Below, piece after piece: positions 1-11,921 of a stretch of DNA of 64,000 nucleotides. Each line of letters opens with the position of its first letter. The stretch's first letter is position 1. Below the pieces are notes generated by a model. The model was not told where the DNA came from, ran no database searches, and worked only from the letters and a program-made list of their open reading frames with translations. The position numbers and the translations under genes are program-made. Origin of the DNA: Siphonodentalium dalli (Eukaryota > Mollusca > Scaphopoda > Gadilida > Siphonodentaliidae); contig CP136063.1 of assembly GCA_032622095.1 (NCBI GenBank), positions 211,278,355-211,342,354 of the forward strand, written 5' to 3'.

Positions 1-185
1 TGGTCGTGATGGCCTAATAATAGTAATGTGTGTGGATTTAGGCTGAACATAATACTTGTGATTGCACATTTTGCTGTCTGTCTCCATTCCAAAGGATGGT
101 GCTCGTTGGGAAATTTCTCCAAAATTAATACTCGTACCGACACTATTGTTTTGGCACCTGAGAGTAGCGGTTTGCTTTCTCATTG
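1..185 (+). repeat. Dispersed repeat fragment (second copy at 41480–41765)
   Basis: This stretch aligns by eye to 41480–41765: shared landmarks in the same order are taataatagt/aataatcgtg, aagctgaa, attgggaattttc, caaaattaata, gacactatt and ctgagagtag. The second copy carries a piggyBac-like MITE between 'cactatta' and 'gcaactgagag', whereas this copy reads straight through, so it serves as a related empty site. No coding potential was recognised. Confidence 0.6.
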
Positions 186-188
186 GAT

Positions 189-690
189 GCTCTTGTCACC
201 TGCGGTGTTCGGCCATGTTCTCTGAGGGGCTATATATATATCTTTAATGATACATTGGATTGTGCCAGGGATCTCTGCTCTGGCTCCGACCATTGGATTG
301 TTGGGCGCAGCTTTAGTGGGGTCTTCTGACATGATCTCATGATGACATATATCACCATGATATATCTATGATATCATTTTATATATCTATATATGCGAAA
401 GATTTGTGTCACCGGGTTTCTGCAATGCTATCTTGTGATACATAGGTACCTCAGAGACATGAGACATGTTCTCTGTGGGGTTGTATATCTATATTTAGTG
501 ATACGTTGGATCATGACAGGGAGCTGTGATCTGGCTCCGACCATTAGATTGATGGGCGCAGCTTTGGAAGGGCCTTCTGACATGGTCTCATGAGGAAAAC
601 TTAATATATATATCCCCCGGATATATATATTATATCATTTTATATATAGAGGATCTCACATGAGTTCCTATTTTATACGGAATTTATCAA
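189..690 (+). repeat. Imperfect tandem duplication, period about 251 bp
   Basis: Two units share 'catgttctctg', 'gatacrttggat', 'ctggctccgaccatt', 'gggcgcagcttt' and 'cttctgacatg' at a constant offset of about 251 bases (for example 214 and 465). Each unit ends in a TA-rich block of atatat runs. A further fragment, 'gatacataggtacctcagag', recurs near 1000. Nothing suggests a gene. Confidence 0.65.
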
Positions 691-793
691 CCGAGTTCAC
701 TAAATTCGATTTGAGCCGAGGTTTACCGAGGCTCAAATAGAATTTAGAGGACGAGGTTGATAAATTACGTATAAAATAGGACGAGTGTGAGAT
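653..793. repeat. Palindromic MITE-like element (hairpin)
   Basis: The left arm begins atctcaca…cctattttata and the right arm ends tataaaatagg…tgtgagat, its reverse complement. Inner parts (aatttatcaac / gttgataaatt, gatttgagcc / ggctcaaat) also pair. The whole 141 bp can fold into one imperfect hairpin. No target duplication was found, so the superfamily is open. Confidence 0.7.
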
Positions 794-1389
794 ACCTTTT
801 ATCACATGATCAAATAAACCCGAAGCAACGCGAAATATTCATCGAAAACAACAATCATAAACTACAGCGATCGCAAGTTATCTGAAGAACGCTGTGACGT
901 CATCGCACGCGCTGATATTAAACGTGTCTATTACCGATAATTATGAAACTGCTTTTATGGCCAAATTATGTGATAAATATATATACGCAATGTGTATATT
1001 GTGATACATAGGTACCTCAGAGACATGTGAACGTGTGATAACTGTTCTAAGGGCAGGACCAGTTCACGCTCCTCCGGTTACGTCTCGACGGTTCAACCAA
1101 TTCGTGGGGATACATCTGGTGGAGTTGTCGGGGTACTTGGGACCTCCAGGCCATTTGGCCCCCACCAGACGCTAGCGGTTCTGGGCGCTAAAGCTGCCAA
1201 AATCGCTTTTGACACTAGTTACGAAAACATAAGATTTAAAGGCGAATTCCCTGCTAGACAGACATGATTTTTTTGTGTAAAAAGTTTCCCAAAATGTCAA
1301 TTTTTCAGATTTAAAGAAAATTTTGGACCCAACATTTATATTGCCAACACTATACGCTAAAACTTTAGCACTGAGGCCTATGGAAAACA

Positions 1390-2316
1390 TTTACACCAGT
1401 GTAACCTAAAGGGAAAAAATAGCTTTTTGATTCCTGGGAGTCACTTTAAAGCATTTTAATGCATTTTACAGAGCCTGGTCTTTCAGTCCAATGAATATCT
1501 CATGCTTGATGTGGCTATTCTTGCTGCTGATGCCTTCTTTCACTTACATCAGCCAAAAAAATAGTAAGATTTTTCATAAAAAATGCCAATTTTTCAAGGT
1601 ATTTTCAAAAAATTTCAAGGTGGTAATAGTCACATGATAATGCAAATGACCCATAACATGGGCATGTCAACGGCACATATATCAATTGTTATAAGAATCT
1701 AATTTAACAAGTATTTTGGATTTTATAGCCAGTGATATACAGATATATATCATAAAAGTGTGTCATTTCCACTGGTGGGTATGGTCATTTGAAGGTTAAT
1801 AGCACTAAAACTTGGACACATTTAAGAAAATGCTCCAGCAATTCAAAGAGAGCATATCTTTATTCAACTAATTCAATATACACCCACATCCAGTTATCTT
1901 GGATCACCCTTGCAGACCTGAAAATGTCATATTTTATTCTTCAATGTGCTGATAAAGTCATGCGCTTGATGCTCAGCTGATCAGATCTGGACTCAATGAC
2001 CTCACATCACCAGAAGTTCTCTCATGGAAAGAATATTGAACAGTCTTCCATAGCTGATCCAAGTTTGCAACACCAGACCCCTAAAACTGAGTGAAAATGG
2101 GGCCTGAATATGACTGGTGGTGGAAAATTGTGCTTTTTTGATGAATAATTTGTTAAAGGGGGTGGGGTTAAATTGTGTGTGATAAATAAAGAACCACAGA
2201 AGTGATATTGTTTTTGAACACATTTTTTCGATTGATGGGCAATTCTGAAGAATTGTAGGGAGTTACAATTATTCCGCGAAAAAGCGGGCTATCGCTTTAG
2301 GTTACACTGGTGTAAA
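1390..2316. mobile_element. Non-autonomous TIR element, copy 1
   Basis: The ends are exact inverted repeats: TTTACACCAGTGTAACCTAA at the left and its reverse complement (ending ggttacactggtgtaaa) at the right. The first 14 bases are themselves nearly palindromic (TTACACCAGTGTAA). Inside are T-rich stretches and no transposase-like ORF. The same terminal motif, TTACACYGGTGTA, bounds the much larger element at 6176–12880, so the two may share a transposase. Superfamily is not assigned because no target duplication is visible inside the array. Confidence 0.75.
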
Positions 2317-2733
2317 TAAGGTTCCGAGTGACATCTGGCGGATGCGGGAGGAATATATAGGAGAGAATAAAATAGACACTGGGTCCTGATTGGTCAATAG
2401 CCTTGTGTGCTTTTCACATAAAAAAATCGCCACACCTCTTCCCTATGATTTCCCATAGGTAAAATAACCATTGGCACAGGAATTAACCCTTTGTAGTGAA
2501 GTTTGAATTTTTTGGTGTGGTCTAAAATATGACTGTATTTTTTTATGCGGTTCTGACACTAGTTACGAAAACATAAGATTTAAAGGCGAATTCCCTGCTA
2601 GACAGACATGATTTTTTTGTGTAAAAAGTTTCCCAAAATGTCAATTTTTCAGATTTAAAGAAAATTTTGGACCCAACATTTATATTGCCAACACTATACG
2701 CTAAAACTTTAGCACTGAGGCCTATGGAAAACA

Positions 2734-3669
2734 TTTACACCAGTGTAACCTAAAGGGAAAAAATAGCTTTTTATCATTTTTGATTCCTGGGAGTCACTTT
2801 AAAGCATTTTAATGCATTTTACAGAGCCTGGTCTTTCAGTCCAATGAATATCTCATGCTTGATGTGGCTATTCTTGCTGCTGATGCCTTCTTTCACTTAC
2901 ATCAGCCAAAAAAATAGTAAGATTTTTCATAAAAAATGCCAATTTTTCAAGGTATTTTCAAAAAATTTCAAGGTGGTAATAGTCACATGATAATGCAAAT
3001 GACCCATAACATGGGCATGTCAACGGCACATATATCAATTGTTATAAGAATCTAATTTAACAAGTATTTTGGATTTTATAGCCAGTGATATACAGATATA
3101 TATCATAAAAGTGTGTCATTTCCACTGGTGGGTATCGTCATTTGAAGGTTAATAGCACTAAAACTTGGACACATTTAAGAAAATGCTCCAGCAATTCAAA
3201 GAGAGCATATCTTTATTCAACTAATTCAATATACACCCACATCCAGTTATCTTGGATCACCCTTGCAGACCTGAAAATGTCATATTTTATTCTTCAATGT
3301 GCTGATAAAGTCATGCGCTTGATGCTCAGCTGATCAGATCTGGACTCAATGACCTCACATCACCAGAAGTTCTCTCATGGAAAGAATATTGAACAGTCTT
3401 CCATAGCTGATCCAAGTTTGCAACACCAGACCCCTAAAACTGAGTGAAAATGGGGCCTGAATATGACTGGTGGTGGAAAATTGTGCTTTTTTGATGAATA
3501 ATTTGTTAAAGGGGGTGGGGTTAAATTGTGTGTGATAAATAAAGAACCACAGAAGTGATATTGTTTTTGAACACATTTTTTCGATTGATGGGCAATTCTG
3601 AAGAATTGTAGGGAGTTACAATTATTCCGCGAAAAAGCGGGCTATCGCTTTAGGTTACACTGGTGTAAA
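2734..3669. mobile_element. Non-autonomous TIR element, copy 2
   Basis: Near-identical to 1390–2316, with the same terminal inverted repeats (tttacaccagtgtaac … gttacactggtgtaaa). It differs mainly by the 9-base insertion near 2770. It sits in the second unit of the 1353-bp array; a third left end is present at 4087–4105 with no element body behind it. Confidence 0.75.
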
Positions 3670-4109
3670 TAAGGTTCCGAGTGACATCTGGCGGATGCGG
3701 GAGGAATATATAGGAGAGAATAAAATAGACACTGGGCCCTGATTGGTCAATAGCCTTGTGTGCTTTTCACATAAAAAAATCGCCACACCTCTTCCCTATG
3801 ATTTCCCATAGGTAAAATAACCATTGGCACAGGAATTAACCCTTTGTAGTGAAGTTTGAATTTTTTGGTGTGGTCTAAAATATGACTGTATTTTTTTATG
3901 CGGTTCTGACACTAGTTACGAAAACATAAGATTTAAAGGCGAATTCCCTGCTAGACAGACATGATTTTTTTGTGTAAAAAGTTTCCCAAAATGTCAATTT
4001 TTCAGATTTAAAGAAAATTTTGGACCCAACATTTATATTGCCAACACTATACGCTAAAACTTTAGCACTGAGGCCTATGGAAAACATTTACACCAGTGTA
4101 ACCTAGATT

Positions 4110-4410
4110 GGAGCTATCAGTGGCCATCTTGGATTTTACTCATTGTATGACTAAATCCTATGGCACATCCTACAGACGTCATCGCTTGTCCGATTGTCAC
4201 TAAACTTCATATGGATTGTCGGGATGTCCATCAGATGGGAGTCATCTAATTTTTCCGAAGTTCATAAAAAAAACATGGCACCGGCAGCCATCTTGGATTT
4301 TACTTGTTGCTTGACTAAATCCTTTAGCACATCTACAGACCATATCCCACATCCGATCATCGCCAAATTTCATAATGACCGGCCGCTAGATGGTAGCCAT
4401 AAATTTTTTT
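4110..4410 (+). repeat. Degenerate tandem repeat, period about 163 bp
   Basis: Two diverged units share 'gccatcttggattttac', 'tgactaaatcct', 'gcacatc…tacagac', and a 'caaatttcat/actaaacttcat' block at an offset of about 163 bases. Similar short duplications with 'gccatcttggatttta' are common non-coding repeats. No ORF is convincing. Confidence 0.55.
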
Positions 4411-5033
4411 TTCAATTTTATTGAAAACATGGCATTTCAACTTTCTGCATTCCTAATCTGTCCATTAACTGTAACACATGAAATTATTCCCTGCCAAGTT
4501 GAGCTACAGTGTCATTGACACTTTCACTTTAATATTTCACTAGTTTTTTACCTGGGCTTTGTATTATCAATATGTCAGCTGTATTCCTGTTTCTGTTCAA
4601 TGATTTAGTGGGTAGAAATAAAGGTGAACATACCACAATACAAGTTCAGCCAATATATCATCCTATAGGAGGCGATCTTTATAAATATTGTTATTATTGA
4701 TATATATATATATAACATTCTGCAGATGTTTTCATTTGTAATATTCGAATGTGAATGTCATCATCCTGTTCCATTCGGATAACATGGAGCCATTGGTGCA
4801 TAACAGGGAGTCGTGAAAAACATGAATTAACCTGAGTTTTAACAGGGATCGAGTCATGAAAAACATCTGAATTTTAGAAAACAGGAAAAAAAACAAATGG
4901 TCATTAATCTCAGAAGCATTTTCCCTCAAATTTACATTATGATTGCTTTCTAATTATCAATAAAATCCAAATGTATCTGTATTCTTTGCTTGAATTGTGA
5001 GTATTGTTAATATTAATCTCTAACTTTCTACAG
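4411..5033 (+). other. Intron sequence upstream of the first PTP exon
   Basis: AT-rich DNA without recognisable repeats or coding exons. Its last bases, a pyrimidine stretch ending 'ctaactttctacag', form the acceptor of the exon that starts at 5034. I looked for a preceding PTP exon (with an N-R/K-Y type motif ending in phase 1) from 1 to 5033 and did not find one. Confidence 0.5.
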
Positions 5034-5095
5034 ATGACCACACAAGAGTGATCCTCCCAGGTGATACGCAGTTTGTGAATGCCTCATACATTAAT
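5034..5095 (+). CDS. Protein tyrosine phosphatase domain, exon A (partial gene)
   Basis: A 62-base internal exon between a good acceptor (ctaactttctacag) and a strong donor (gtaagttc). It supplies the last two bases of a codon, then 20 codons running from D-H-T-R-V through I-L-P-G to F-V-N-A-S-Y-I-N. This matches the conserved PTP segment YDHSRVxL…DYINASYI. A preceding exon ending in T would complete the expected Tyr before Asp-His. The exon ends on a whole codon (phase 0), which joins the 13319 exon in frame. In the family this strand lies beside the phosphotyrosine-recognition loop; here the usual Asp-Tyr-Ile before Asn-Ala reads Gln-Phe-Val. Receptor-type PTP is the likeliest class, from exon layout and general resemblance. 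Confidence 0.85.
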
Positions 5096-5721
5096 GTAAG
5101 TTCATATCTCACATGTCGTAAATACACCAGGTCATAGGGACAATACTGGTAGGAGTTGTACAACTTAACTATGACTATCATTATTTATTCATAACTCAAT
5201 ATAACATATATTTTTACACAATTAACGTATACAAACAATGAGTTATTGGGTACGGCATAACCTGTAAAGGCTGTCTTCCTGCTGTCCCCAAAACCAGAGG
5301 ATATAAAGAAATCATAGAATTATTTTAATTATTTAAATAAATATAGAATGTTTTCATTTGTTTCGTAGAAAAGAAGAAACATACTAGTAATAATATTAGT
5401 CCATCGCTCAGCTAATAAAATGGAATGTATTATATATCTGTGCAATGTTTTGAGGAGATGAGGTCATAGATCGTTCATGATTGAGGTTCAAAATGAGATG
5501 AAATGGAATAAAATTGTAGGATATGGGGGATGGTAATAATTTTTATGGAATCAATATTCAATTATTACAAAATTGGTAAACTAAATTAAGACGGATTACT
5601 CACTGAGCACAGTCAGGACATCTATTGTATGTACTGTACATTAAAGATGGATTATCTCTTTAAAAAACAAATTTGAAATAGTTTCGTGGGTATAAAATAA
5701 TAAATATGAACTGGAGACCCC

Positions 5722-6091
5722 TGTCCGGAAATGCTTCTATCAATTAATATTGATTTTATTTCGAATATTTTATTGGGACCGTTTATTTGTCTATTTTTAG
5801 AACAGATTATTCGGGTGATACCATATAGCGATAGAGCATTAGGCTGTTCCTATGGCTACGTACTGAACGTCAAATGTCCCAGATTGATTGGTTGTATTGT
5901 TTTATTCCATACTGTAGTTATAAGCGATAATGAGTATAATTAATGTTTATTTGTGACAAAATTACACCATAAAATTTCTGGCCTCTGTTAACAGTAACCA
6001 CTCTTGTTCGTTAGCTAAACAACCACACCTCTTTAGACAATAAAATATTCGAAATAAAATGAATATTAATCGATAGAAGCATTTCCGGACA
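5722..6091. mobile_element. MITE with about 45-bp inverted ends
   Basis: The left end TGTCCGGAAATGCTTCTATC and the following ATTAATATT, with a further 'tttatttcgaatatttta' block, are repeated as reverse complement at the right end (taaaatattcgaaataaa…gatagaagcatttccggaca). The 370-bp body has no transposase ORF. It lies in intron 1, just upstream of the large foldback element. No clear target duplication is present. Confidence 0.75.
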
Positions 6092-6123
6092 AGAGTCTTC
6101 GATTCAGATCTAATATTTTGTAC

Positions 6124-6170
6124 ACAGGGTTTTCGCAAAATTTCAGGAAGCTCCAGTCATGGAAGGGGTT
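6124..6170 (-). mobile_element. Terminal fragment of the piggyBac-like hairpin MITE
   Basis: 'cagggttttcgcaaaatttcagg' followed by 'aagctccagtcatggaaggggtta' is the standard right end of the MITE family seen complete at 41135–41399 and 36306–36512. Its hairpins are missing, and it abuts the left end of the 6176 element, so that element probably inserted next to or into it. Confidence 0.6.
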
Positions 6171-7085
6171 AGTAAAGTATTACACCGGTGTAGTTTTTAT
6201 CAGTCATTATTGATGCCTGCTAATCCACTGAGCACGTTGCCGAAAAGATTTTTGTGATTGAATATTCCATTATGGATTATGCTGTCTGAATCGTTAATCT
6301 CCCTTCATGCGATGTCACACGAGGGACTACTAGCGACACACAGTGTCAAACTTGAAAGGCTGTCGCAATTTGCTTTTATCTACTGATTGTTTATACAGAA
6401 ATGGATGGACCCTCGTAGCTGAATTTTTTACATAATTTGACCCAGGAATCTTATTAAATAGGCCCGTTGACATCAGATGTCTTAAAAGGGCACTAATAAT
6501 TAATTCAATTAAAAAAATAATTATATACCCAAATGGTTGCAATCTGGTCGGTGAAAATTGAAAAACGTGGATAAATTGATCTGCAGAGTATAATGAGATA
6601 GATGCCGTTCACCTCAGACAACTTAAAGATGCAACTATGATCAATAAAGAGCGTTCCTTATGTCGAAACAATTGGTACAGGTGGGTTATGTGACCAGGGG
6701 AATGCCATGGGATAGGCGCATACTGGCTGAGAATAAAGCATTACTTACTTTCCTTTGACACCAGATGAGAAAAGCGGAATAAATAAATAATATGATCAAT
6801 AAAGGGTAGTGTTGAAACGATTAGTGGTTTTGGGGAATCGACTAGTCGCCAGAGTGAATCGACTACTAGTCGACTAGTCGGACCTCTTCCGAAACTTACC
6901 GTTTTGTGCTCATATACGTATATAATTTGCGGTAACCAATTTAGCATTTTCGAACGCAAAGCAAGACGTGATTTAACACTATTTGTCATGATTATTTGGC
7001 TTCATATCACTGAAGGTTAATAGGTTATTAATTTGTCCCAGGTATATGATGTTTTATGACAACAAAATTACCATCCAGTTGATGT

Positions 7086-7403
7086 ATGTATCTAAGCGGT
7101 GGTGACAAACACCTGATCTATCGCGGAAACGCTACGGATTACGGAGTGGAAGTGCGTGCAACAATCAGAAACCGGTGCTTTATTCTATATGTTTTGTGTA
7201 AAAATGTTCCTTTAAAATTGATATGGTATGGTCTACAGGGCCGTACCGGTTCTTACGTACAATCGAACATCGTTGTTTTCGAACTTGCCCAGTTTGCTTG
7301 TCAGCGATTGACTTCACAAACGGGCGTAATACATGAAGAAATGCAAGATATTTTGAGAAACGAACTTCATCTCCGACAGAGTCAAACAAAAGTTACAAAA
7401 TAA
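7086..7403 (+). CDS. Unidentified 105-codon ORF in the foldback loop
   Basis: An uninterrupted 105-codon ORF between the left arm of the large foldback and the nested hAT element. Its C-terminal third (…ELAQFACQRL…HEEMQDIL…) is charged and helix-like, more protein-like than other ORFs here. I recognise no family. It could be a remnant of the foldback's original coding region or chance; there is no splice or homology evidence. Confidence 0.15.
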   Translation: MYLSGGDKHLIYRGNATDYGVEVRATIRNRCFILYVLCKNVPLKLIWYGLQGRTGSYVQSNIVVFELAQFACQRLTSQTGVIHEEMQDILRNELHLRQSQTKVTK

Positions 7404-7838
7404 ATGTTATAACAGCTGTAGTGCGTACAAGCCTTTTATGCTCGCAGATGTCATGTACATATATCGGCCACGGAATGTGGTAAAGTTCCCTGTATATATA
7501 GAGTCCGCATATATTAAAAATGGGCCATGCATTGCGTACACAATGTTGTTCCTTGTATTCATTGCAAGGTCACGATATGACATAGCTTAATCACGGACAG
7601 TCATTTTCCCGCCAAAACGCACCTGTTTTCACTGTTTGATTTGATCGCGTACATAATTGTCTCTCGTGCATGGTACATTTTAAATATATATACAATATAT
7701 CAGGCCTCAGCCTAGGGGTTCAGAACAGGGAGACTTGAAGTCTCCCTCCAGGAAATTTAGGGAGACTTCAGGAAATTTAGGGAGACTTCAGGGAGAAGTG
7801 GAGACTACCGAAAATTGACAATTTTCAACTATCGCTTA

Positions 7839-8006
7839 GGGGATAACAGTGTGGTGTTTTGTGATTTCGGAAAGGTACATGGCGAATATACTGTGGCAAA
7901 TTTAGTTAATGGGCGACGGCGGAGCCGGAGCCCATTAACGGGTATTTGCCACAGTATATTCGCCATGTACCTTTCCGAAATCACAACACACCACACTGTT
8001 AGCCCC
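7839..8006. repeat. Near-perfect palindrome, arms about 75 bp
   Basis: Begins GGGGATAACAGTGTGGTG and ends with its near reverse complement (caccacactgttagcccc). Between them aaggtacatggcgaatatac pairs with gtatattcgccatgtacctt; the loop is 'gggcgacggcggagccgg'. A diverged sister palindrome lies at 12471–12635, in inverted orientation together with its flank. It would form a long cruciform or RNA hairpin. Confidence 0.85.
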
Positions 8007-8670
8007 ATTCTAATGCTCTTCGAACTTAAAAACATTATTTAGACAAACAAATGCCTCGTAATTATCAACGAAATGTGCGGCCATAGAAAACACTCAGCCA
8101 ATTCACGACTTTTTATTTTAAATTTAATGCGCTAGATAAAATATAGTCCCTCAATTACCATCGCTCTTATCGTTAAAAATGCTGATAAACATGAAAAATG
8201 TCCACCTCAAATAGAAATAAATATGCACAACAATCAGTTCTTGCATGTACTTGATGTCTGTTTCAGATGTTTACCACTTACAAATTGCGGTTTCGATTTT
8301 ACCGCGAACTTGAAGTTGAATTGAAACAATGGCAAATTGTTTACTCAATGCTATGTATTTCACGCCGTGCATGTCTGTCGCGGTTCATGTCAAGAAATTT
8401 GGGGTCAAATGATATCGAGACACGGACATTTGTGGGATATAACGGTGTGGTCTTTTGTACATGTATACAGGGCGAATGTACTAACTGTCAATTTTCGAAA
8501 AAGCGACGTAGCTGGTTTGTTTATATAGCAACGAGCTAGTAACGGAAGTCAGTAGACCGGGCGCCAACTCTATAATCTACTCCGTAACGTCGCCGGCATG
8601 TACTGCGTAAGGGTGACGTCATGGAGTGAAACGGAACATTGAGCGGAGCTGGATTTGGCATGGTCGAGAT

Positions 8671-8900
8671 TGGACTAGACTCTGGCTCTATGAGACTACG
8701 TCGTTACACTATGCACGCCGTCATGAGAGACCAGAACAATCCATCCGCCATTATTACGTCACAGTACATTAGTAACGGGATGCTATTTTCTGATTGGACA
8801 GGGAATTCCCTTTTTCAAAATGGCGGATGGATTGTGCTGGTCTCTCATGACGGCGAACAGAGCAGAGCGTCGGAGCGTCATAGAGCCAGTATCTAGTCCA
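8671..8900. repeat. Imperfect palindrome, arms about 95 bp
   Basis: tggactagactctggctcta at the left pairs with tagagccagtatctagtcca at the right. Further in, gccgtcatgagagaccag pairs with ctggtctctcatgacggc and caatccatccgccatt with aatggcggatggattg. The loop includes 'attacgtcacagtacatt'. It lies inside the hAT-type element and looks like a nested MITE. Confidence 0.8.
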
Positions 8901-11900
8901 GGTCGAGATTAGGAATTCAGCTAACGGCAATATTGGCGCGTAGGAATATCTAACATTGAAGCGGTGAACCGGACTATACATTGCGACAGGTTATTGAATG
9001 AATAACCCCCCGCAAATATGTGGTGTTTCCGGGGGTATATTGGCCTAAGTGCATTAGAATTTATTTTATAACATCAATAACAAATTTAAAAACATAAAAT
9101 AAGAAATAAAACTAAAAAAATTTGACTTTATCTGAAATTAGCCTAATTGTTATTTTACATTTAAATTTTTTGGAAATGTTTTGTGTAGCTATCATTTAAG
9201 CAAGACAATTATCAAGTTACAGTAGTAGTTAATTTTTTAACTAAATGGAAGAAGTATTATTTCCTAGACTGCAGCCTGGAAGATACGTTTGTAGTATTGA
9301 CTATTGTCAGATTGTACAGTCTGAATCATGATGCATGTAAATTGTAAGTTGTAACTTTGAAAGTTTAATTTTGTCACGGCTGTAATGTGGGTGTCCGCTA
9401 AAATAAACAATAAGGATTAACTAACAAAGGAGTTGCAAAAGCTTTTAGTTTTATTGCTAAAGCTTTTATTAATTAATGGCCTCCCTTAATTAATGCCAAC
9501 ATCACTGGTATAATCCGATTAAAGCAATAAACTTGACATTTATTTATTTACGGAAGCGGTCTCTTCCGTCAAAAAGTGTGACGCGGTCTCTTCAAAAAGT
9601 GCAACGCGTTACCGAAACGAACTTCCGAAGCGCCTGGTACATACTCTAATAATGTCGTATTTGTTTTATATCTGAAATGCGGGACAGCGGTCTTTTAAGT
9701 TAATTAAAACATTATTTGTGACACTCACGATGGTCAATAACAACACAGATGCTAAGTTGCTAACATCTCATCGTGTTTTCAGCGTGTCAAAACATTCGTG
9801 ATTAACATTCATTGCCGCAAAGGGAACAACGGCGTACTGAATAACAACACAAAATAATAGGTCATATTTTATTTTAAACACTTGGGACTTTGTCTCTGCA
9901 TCGTCCGTTTCTTTTTGGGATGGCCGCCACAATTCATCTATATACGGACATGTCTGGGAAAAAAACTAGAAAAAAAATTAAGAAAAAAAAAAAAAAACAA
10001 TATTAAGAAAAATTGAAGGCGACTTCGATTTCGCCTTAGAGCGACGATAGGGCGAAGTCAGCGACAGTAAGGCGAAAATCTCGCCTGAGTCGCCTTGTGA
10101 GCTGAGGCCTGCAATATATACAATTTTACTCGCGAGTCCCCGTATACACAATCGATCATGTCAGTTTCAGAAATAAAACTGCGCAGACCGGTGATGTTAA
10201 TAGTACATGTCAATGCGATGTCGTAAGTTCTATATTTAGCCCGATTCCAGGAATTTGCGTCATCCAGATTACGTTTCTGGGAACAGCTTTGTCACCGCCC
10301 AATTCCGCGAAGGATTTAAGTTTGAGGTTCTAAAATACATTGTAATTTTTCACAAACACAGTCCATAAACGACGTGGGATTTCCGAAGTGACTAGCCAGT
10401 TTAGTTCGAAATACGCGACGCTATTTGATGCATAGCATGGTCGACCGCGGTTGGCTTTATATTTATATCTATAATATAATATATCTAGAACGTGCGATCG
10501 TATACGCTCACCCATGCGTCAGTTGATGCATATGGTGGTTGTAAAACATATCACACAATTTTAGAAATAAACTTTAAAGGTATACTGACATAGTGCTTCA
10601 ATAAACTATAATATATTGGACTTGTTATTAAACTTAATAATGTCACCTCGCAACTAACTTGATTGAAGTTGAGTCCTGCACACCTGCAAACACGTTGACC
10701 AGTTATCACTCAGATCAATTCCGTCACGCCGAAATAGATTCTTTGAAGTTGATTATCAAAGCCGGCCGTCTCAACTTCAAAGAATAAGCCGCCGCAGCAC
10801 CGACAAATACATTGAGTTGAGGTCATTGGGTTTCGCGCTCGTGCATGACCACCAAGTACTGAAAGCAGTTATGCATCAAAGGGACAACAAAGAAGGCTTT
10901 AACAAGCTAATTGTGATTGTGTATTTCGATAGCCTGATTGTTTACATTGACCAGTATTTCGGTAATGGCAGCAACGGCACTGCTTTCGCGATGGCATAAT
11001 GGTGGTGGGTGTGTTCCGACTAGTCGACTAGCCGATTTCGGAATCGACTAATTCAATAATCGCGTCGATTTCGATTAGTCGATTAATCGTTTCAACACTA
11101 ATAAAGGGAAATTAGTGGTAAAACAATTGCATGATAGGAAGAGTATTAGTCAGAGGTTACATGTATGTTGCGTCGTGTTTATACATGTCATAAATGGAAT
11201 CAGGATAGAGGTACATGTATTAGACTGTTATTTAAAAATCGGCCACCGATTTTCCCACGTATCTTCTGAAATGATAATAATTGCTCTGTATTGATCATAT
11301 AATCTATTAGTTTCACTTTAATTCATCTGAGGTCAAAGTTAAGTATGTGTTATTCTCAGCCATTATTCTTGTCTGGAACATGAGAAGATGCGCCTATCCC
11401 ATGCCATTCCACTGGTCAGGTGACTCATCTGTACCAATTTCCTCCATATTACTCATATATGCCCCTTTACGTTGTCTGAGATCAACGTCATCTATCTCAT
11501 AACACCCTACGGGTCAATATTTCCCTGTGTTTCAATTTTCACTGACCAGATTGCAACCATTTTGGGTATATAATTGATTATTTAATTAAATATTAGTGCC
11601 CTTTTAAGACATCTGATGACAATGGGACCTATATAATAAGATTCCCCGGGTCATATTTCCCATATGTTTAAGACGAATTAAACAAATTAACACCAGAGTG
11701 ATTCTTGTTGATATCTTCGCCGCGGATTGGTAAAACATGCGGCGGAATTTCCGTAATTCACAAGAACAATTTTGTTATCAACTGGAGTGCAATATCCCAT
11801 TTTCTGACATTCGAAGCGATTGTTGAATATCAGGACATCAGCACAGCCCGTTGTGTGCGTGTGTATATATAGACCTAACAAGAAGAATCTACTGAAAGTT

Positions 11901-11921
11901 AGTACATTCATTAAAAAGTTT

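Larger units (their letters stand above)
1211..4105 (+). repeat. Tandem array of a 1353-bp unit (two full, one partial copy)
   Basis: The sequence starting 'gacactagttacgaaaacat' recurs at 1211, 2555 and 3908. The second spacing is 1353 and the first 1344, the difference being 9 bases ('tcattttta'-like) present after 2768 but missing after 1424. Copies are almost identical, pointing to recent duplication. Each unit is one TIR element of about 930 bp plus a spacer of about 417 bp, and the third copy stops within the TIR motif at 4105. Short ORFs repeat with the unit and look non-coding. Confidence 0.9.
7701..10111. mobile_element. hAT-type element, 2.4 kb, exact 8-bp target duplication
   Basis: Terminal inverted repeats CAGGCCTCAGC (7701) and GCTGAGGCCTG (ending 10111) are flanked on both sides by the identical 8 bases CAATATAT (7693–7700 and 10112–10119). 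CAG…CTG-like ends with 8-bp duplications are the hallmark of the hAT superfamily. Subterminal repeats of 'gggagacttgaagtctccc' (left) and 'gcgacttcg…gcgaagtc' (right) fit. The interior holds two strong palindromes (7839–8006, 8671–8900) and a piece homologous in inverted orientation to 12000–12635. No hAT transposase was recognised, so it is non-autonomous. Confidence 0.85.

Noticed and set aside
6840-6890. GACTAGTCGACTAGTCG-like palindromic run as a protein-binding site
   Set aside because: It belongs to the arms of the large foldback (mirrored at 11015–11060), so transposon structure explains it better.
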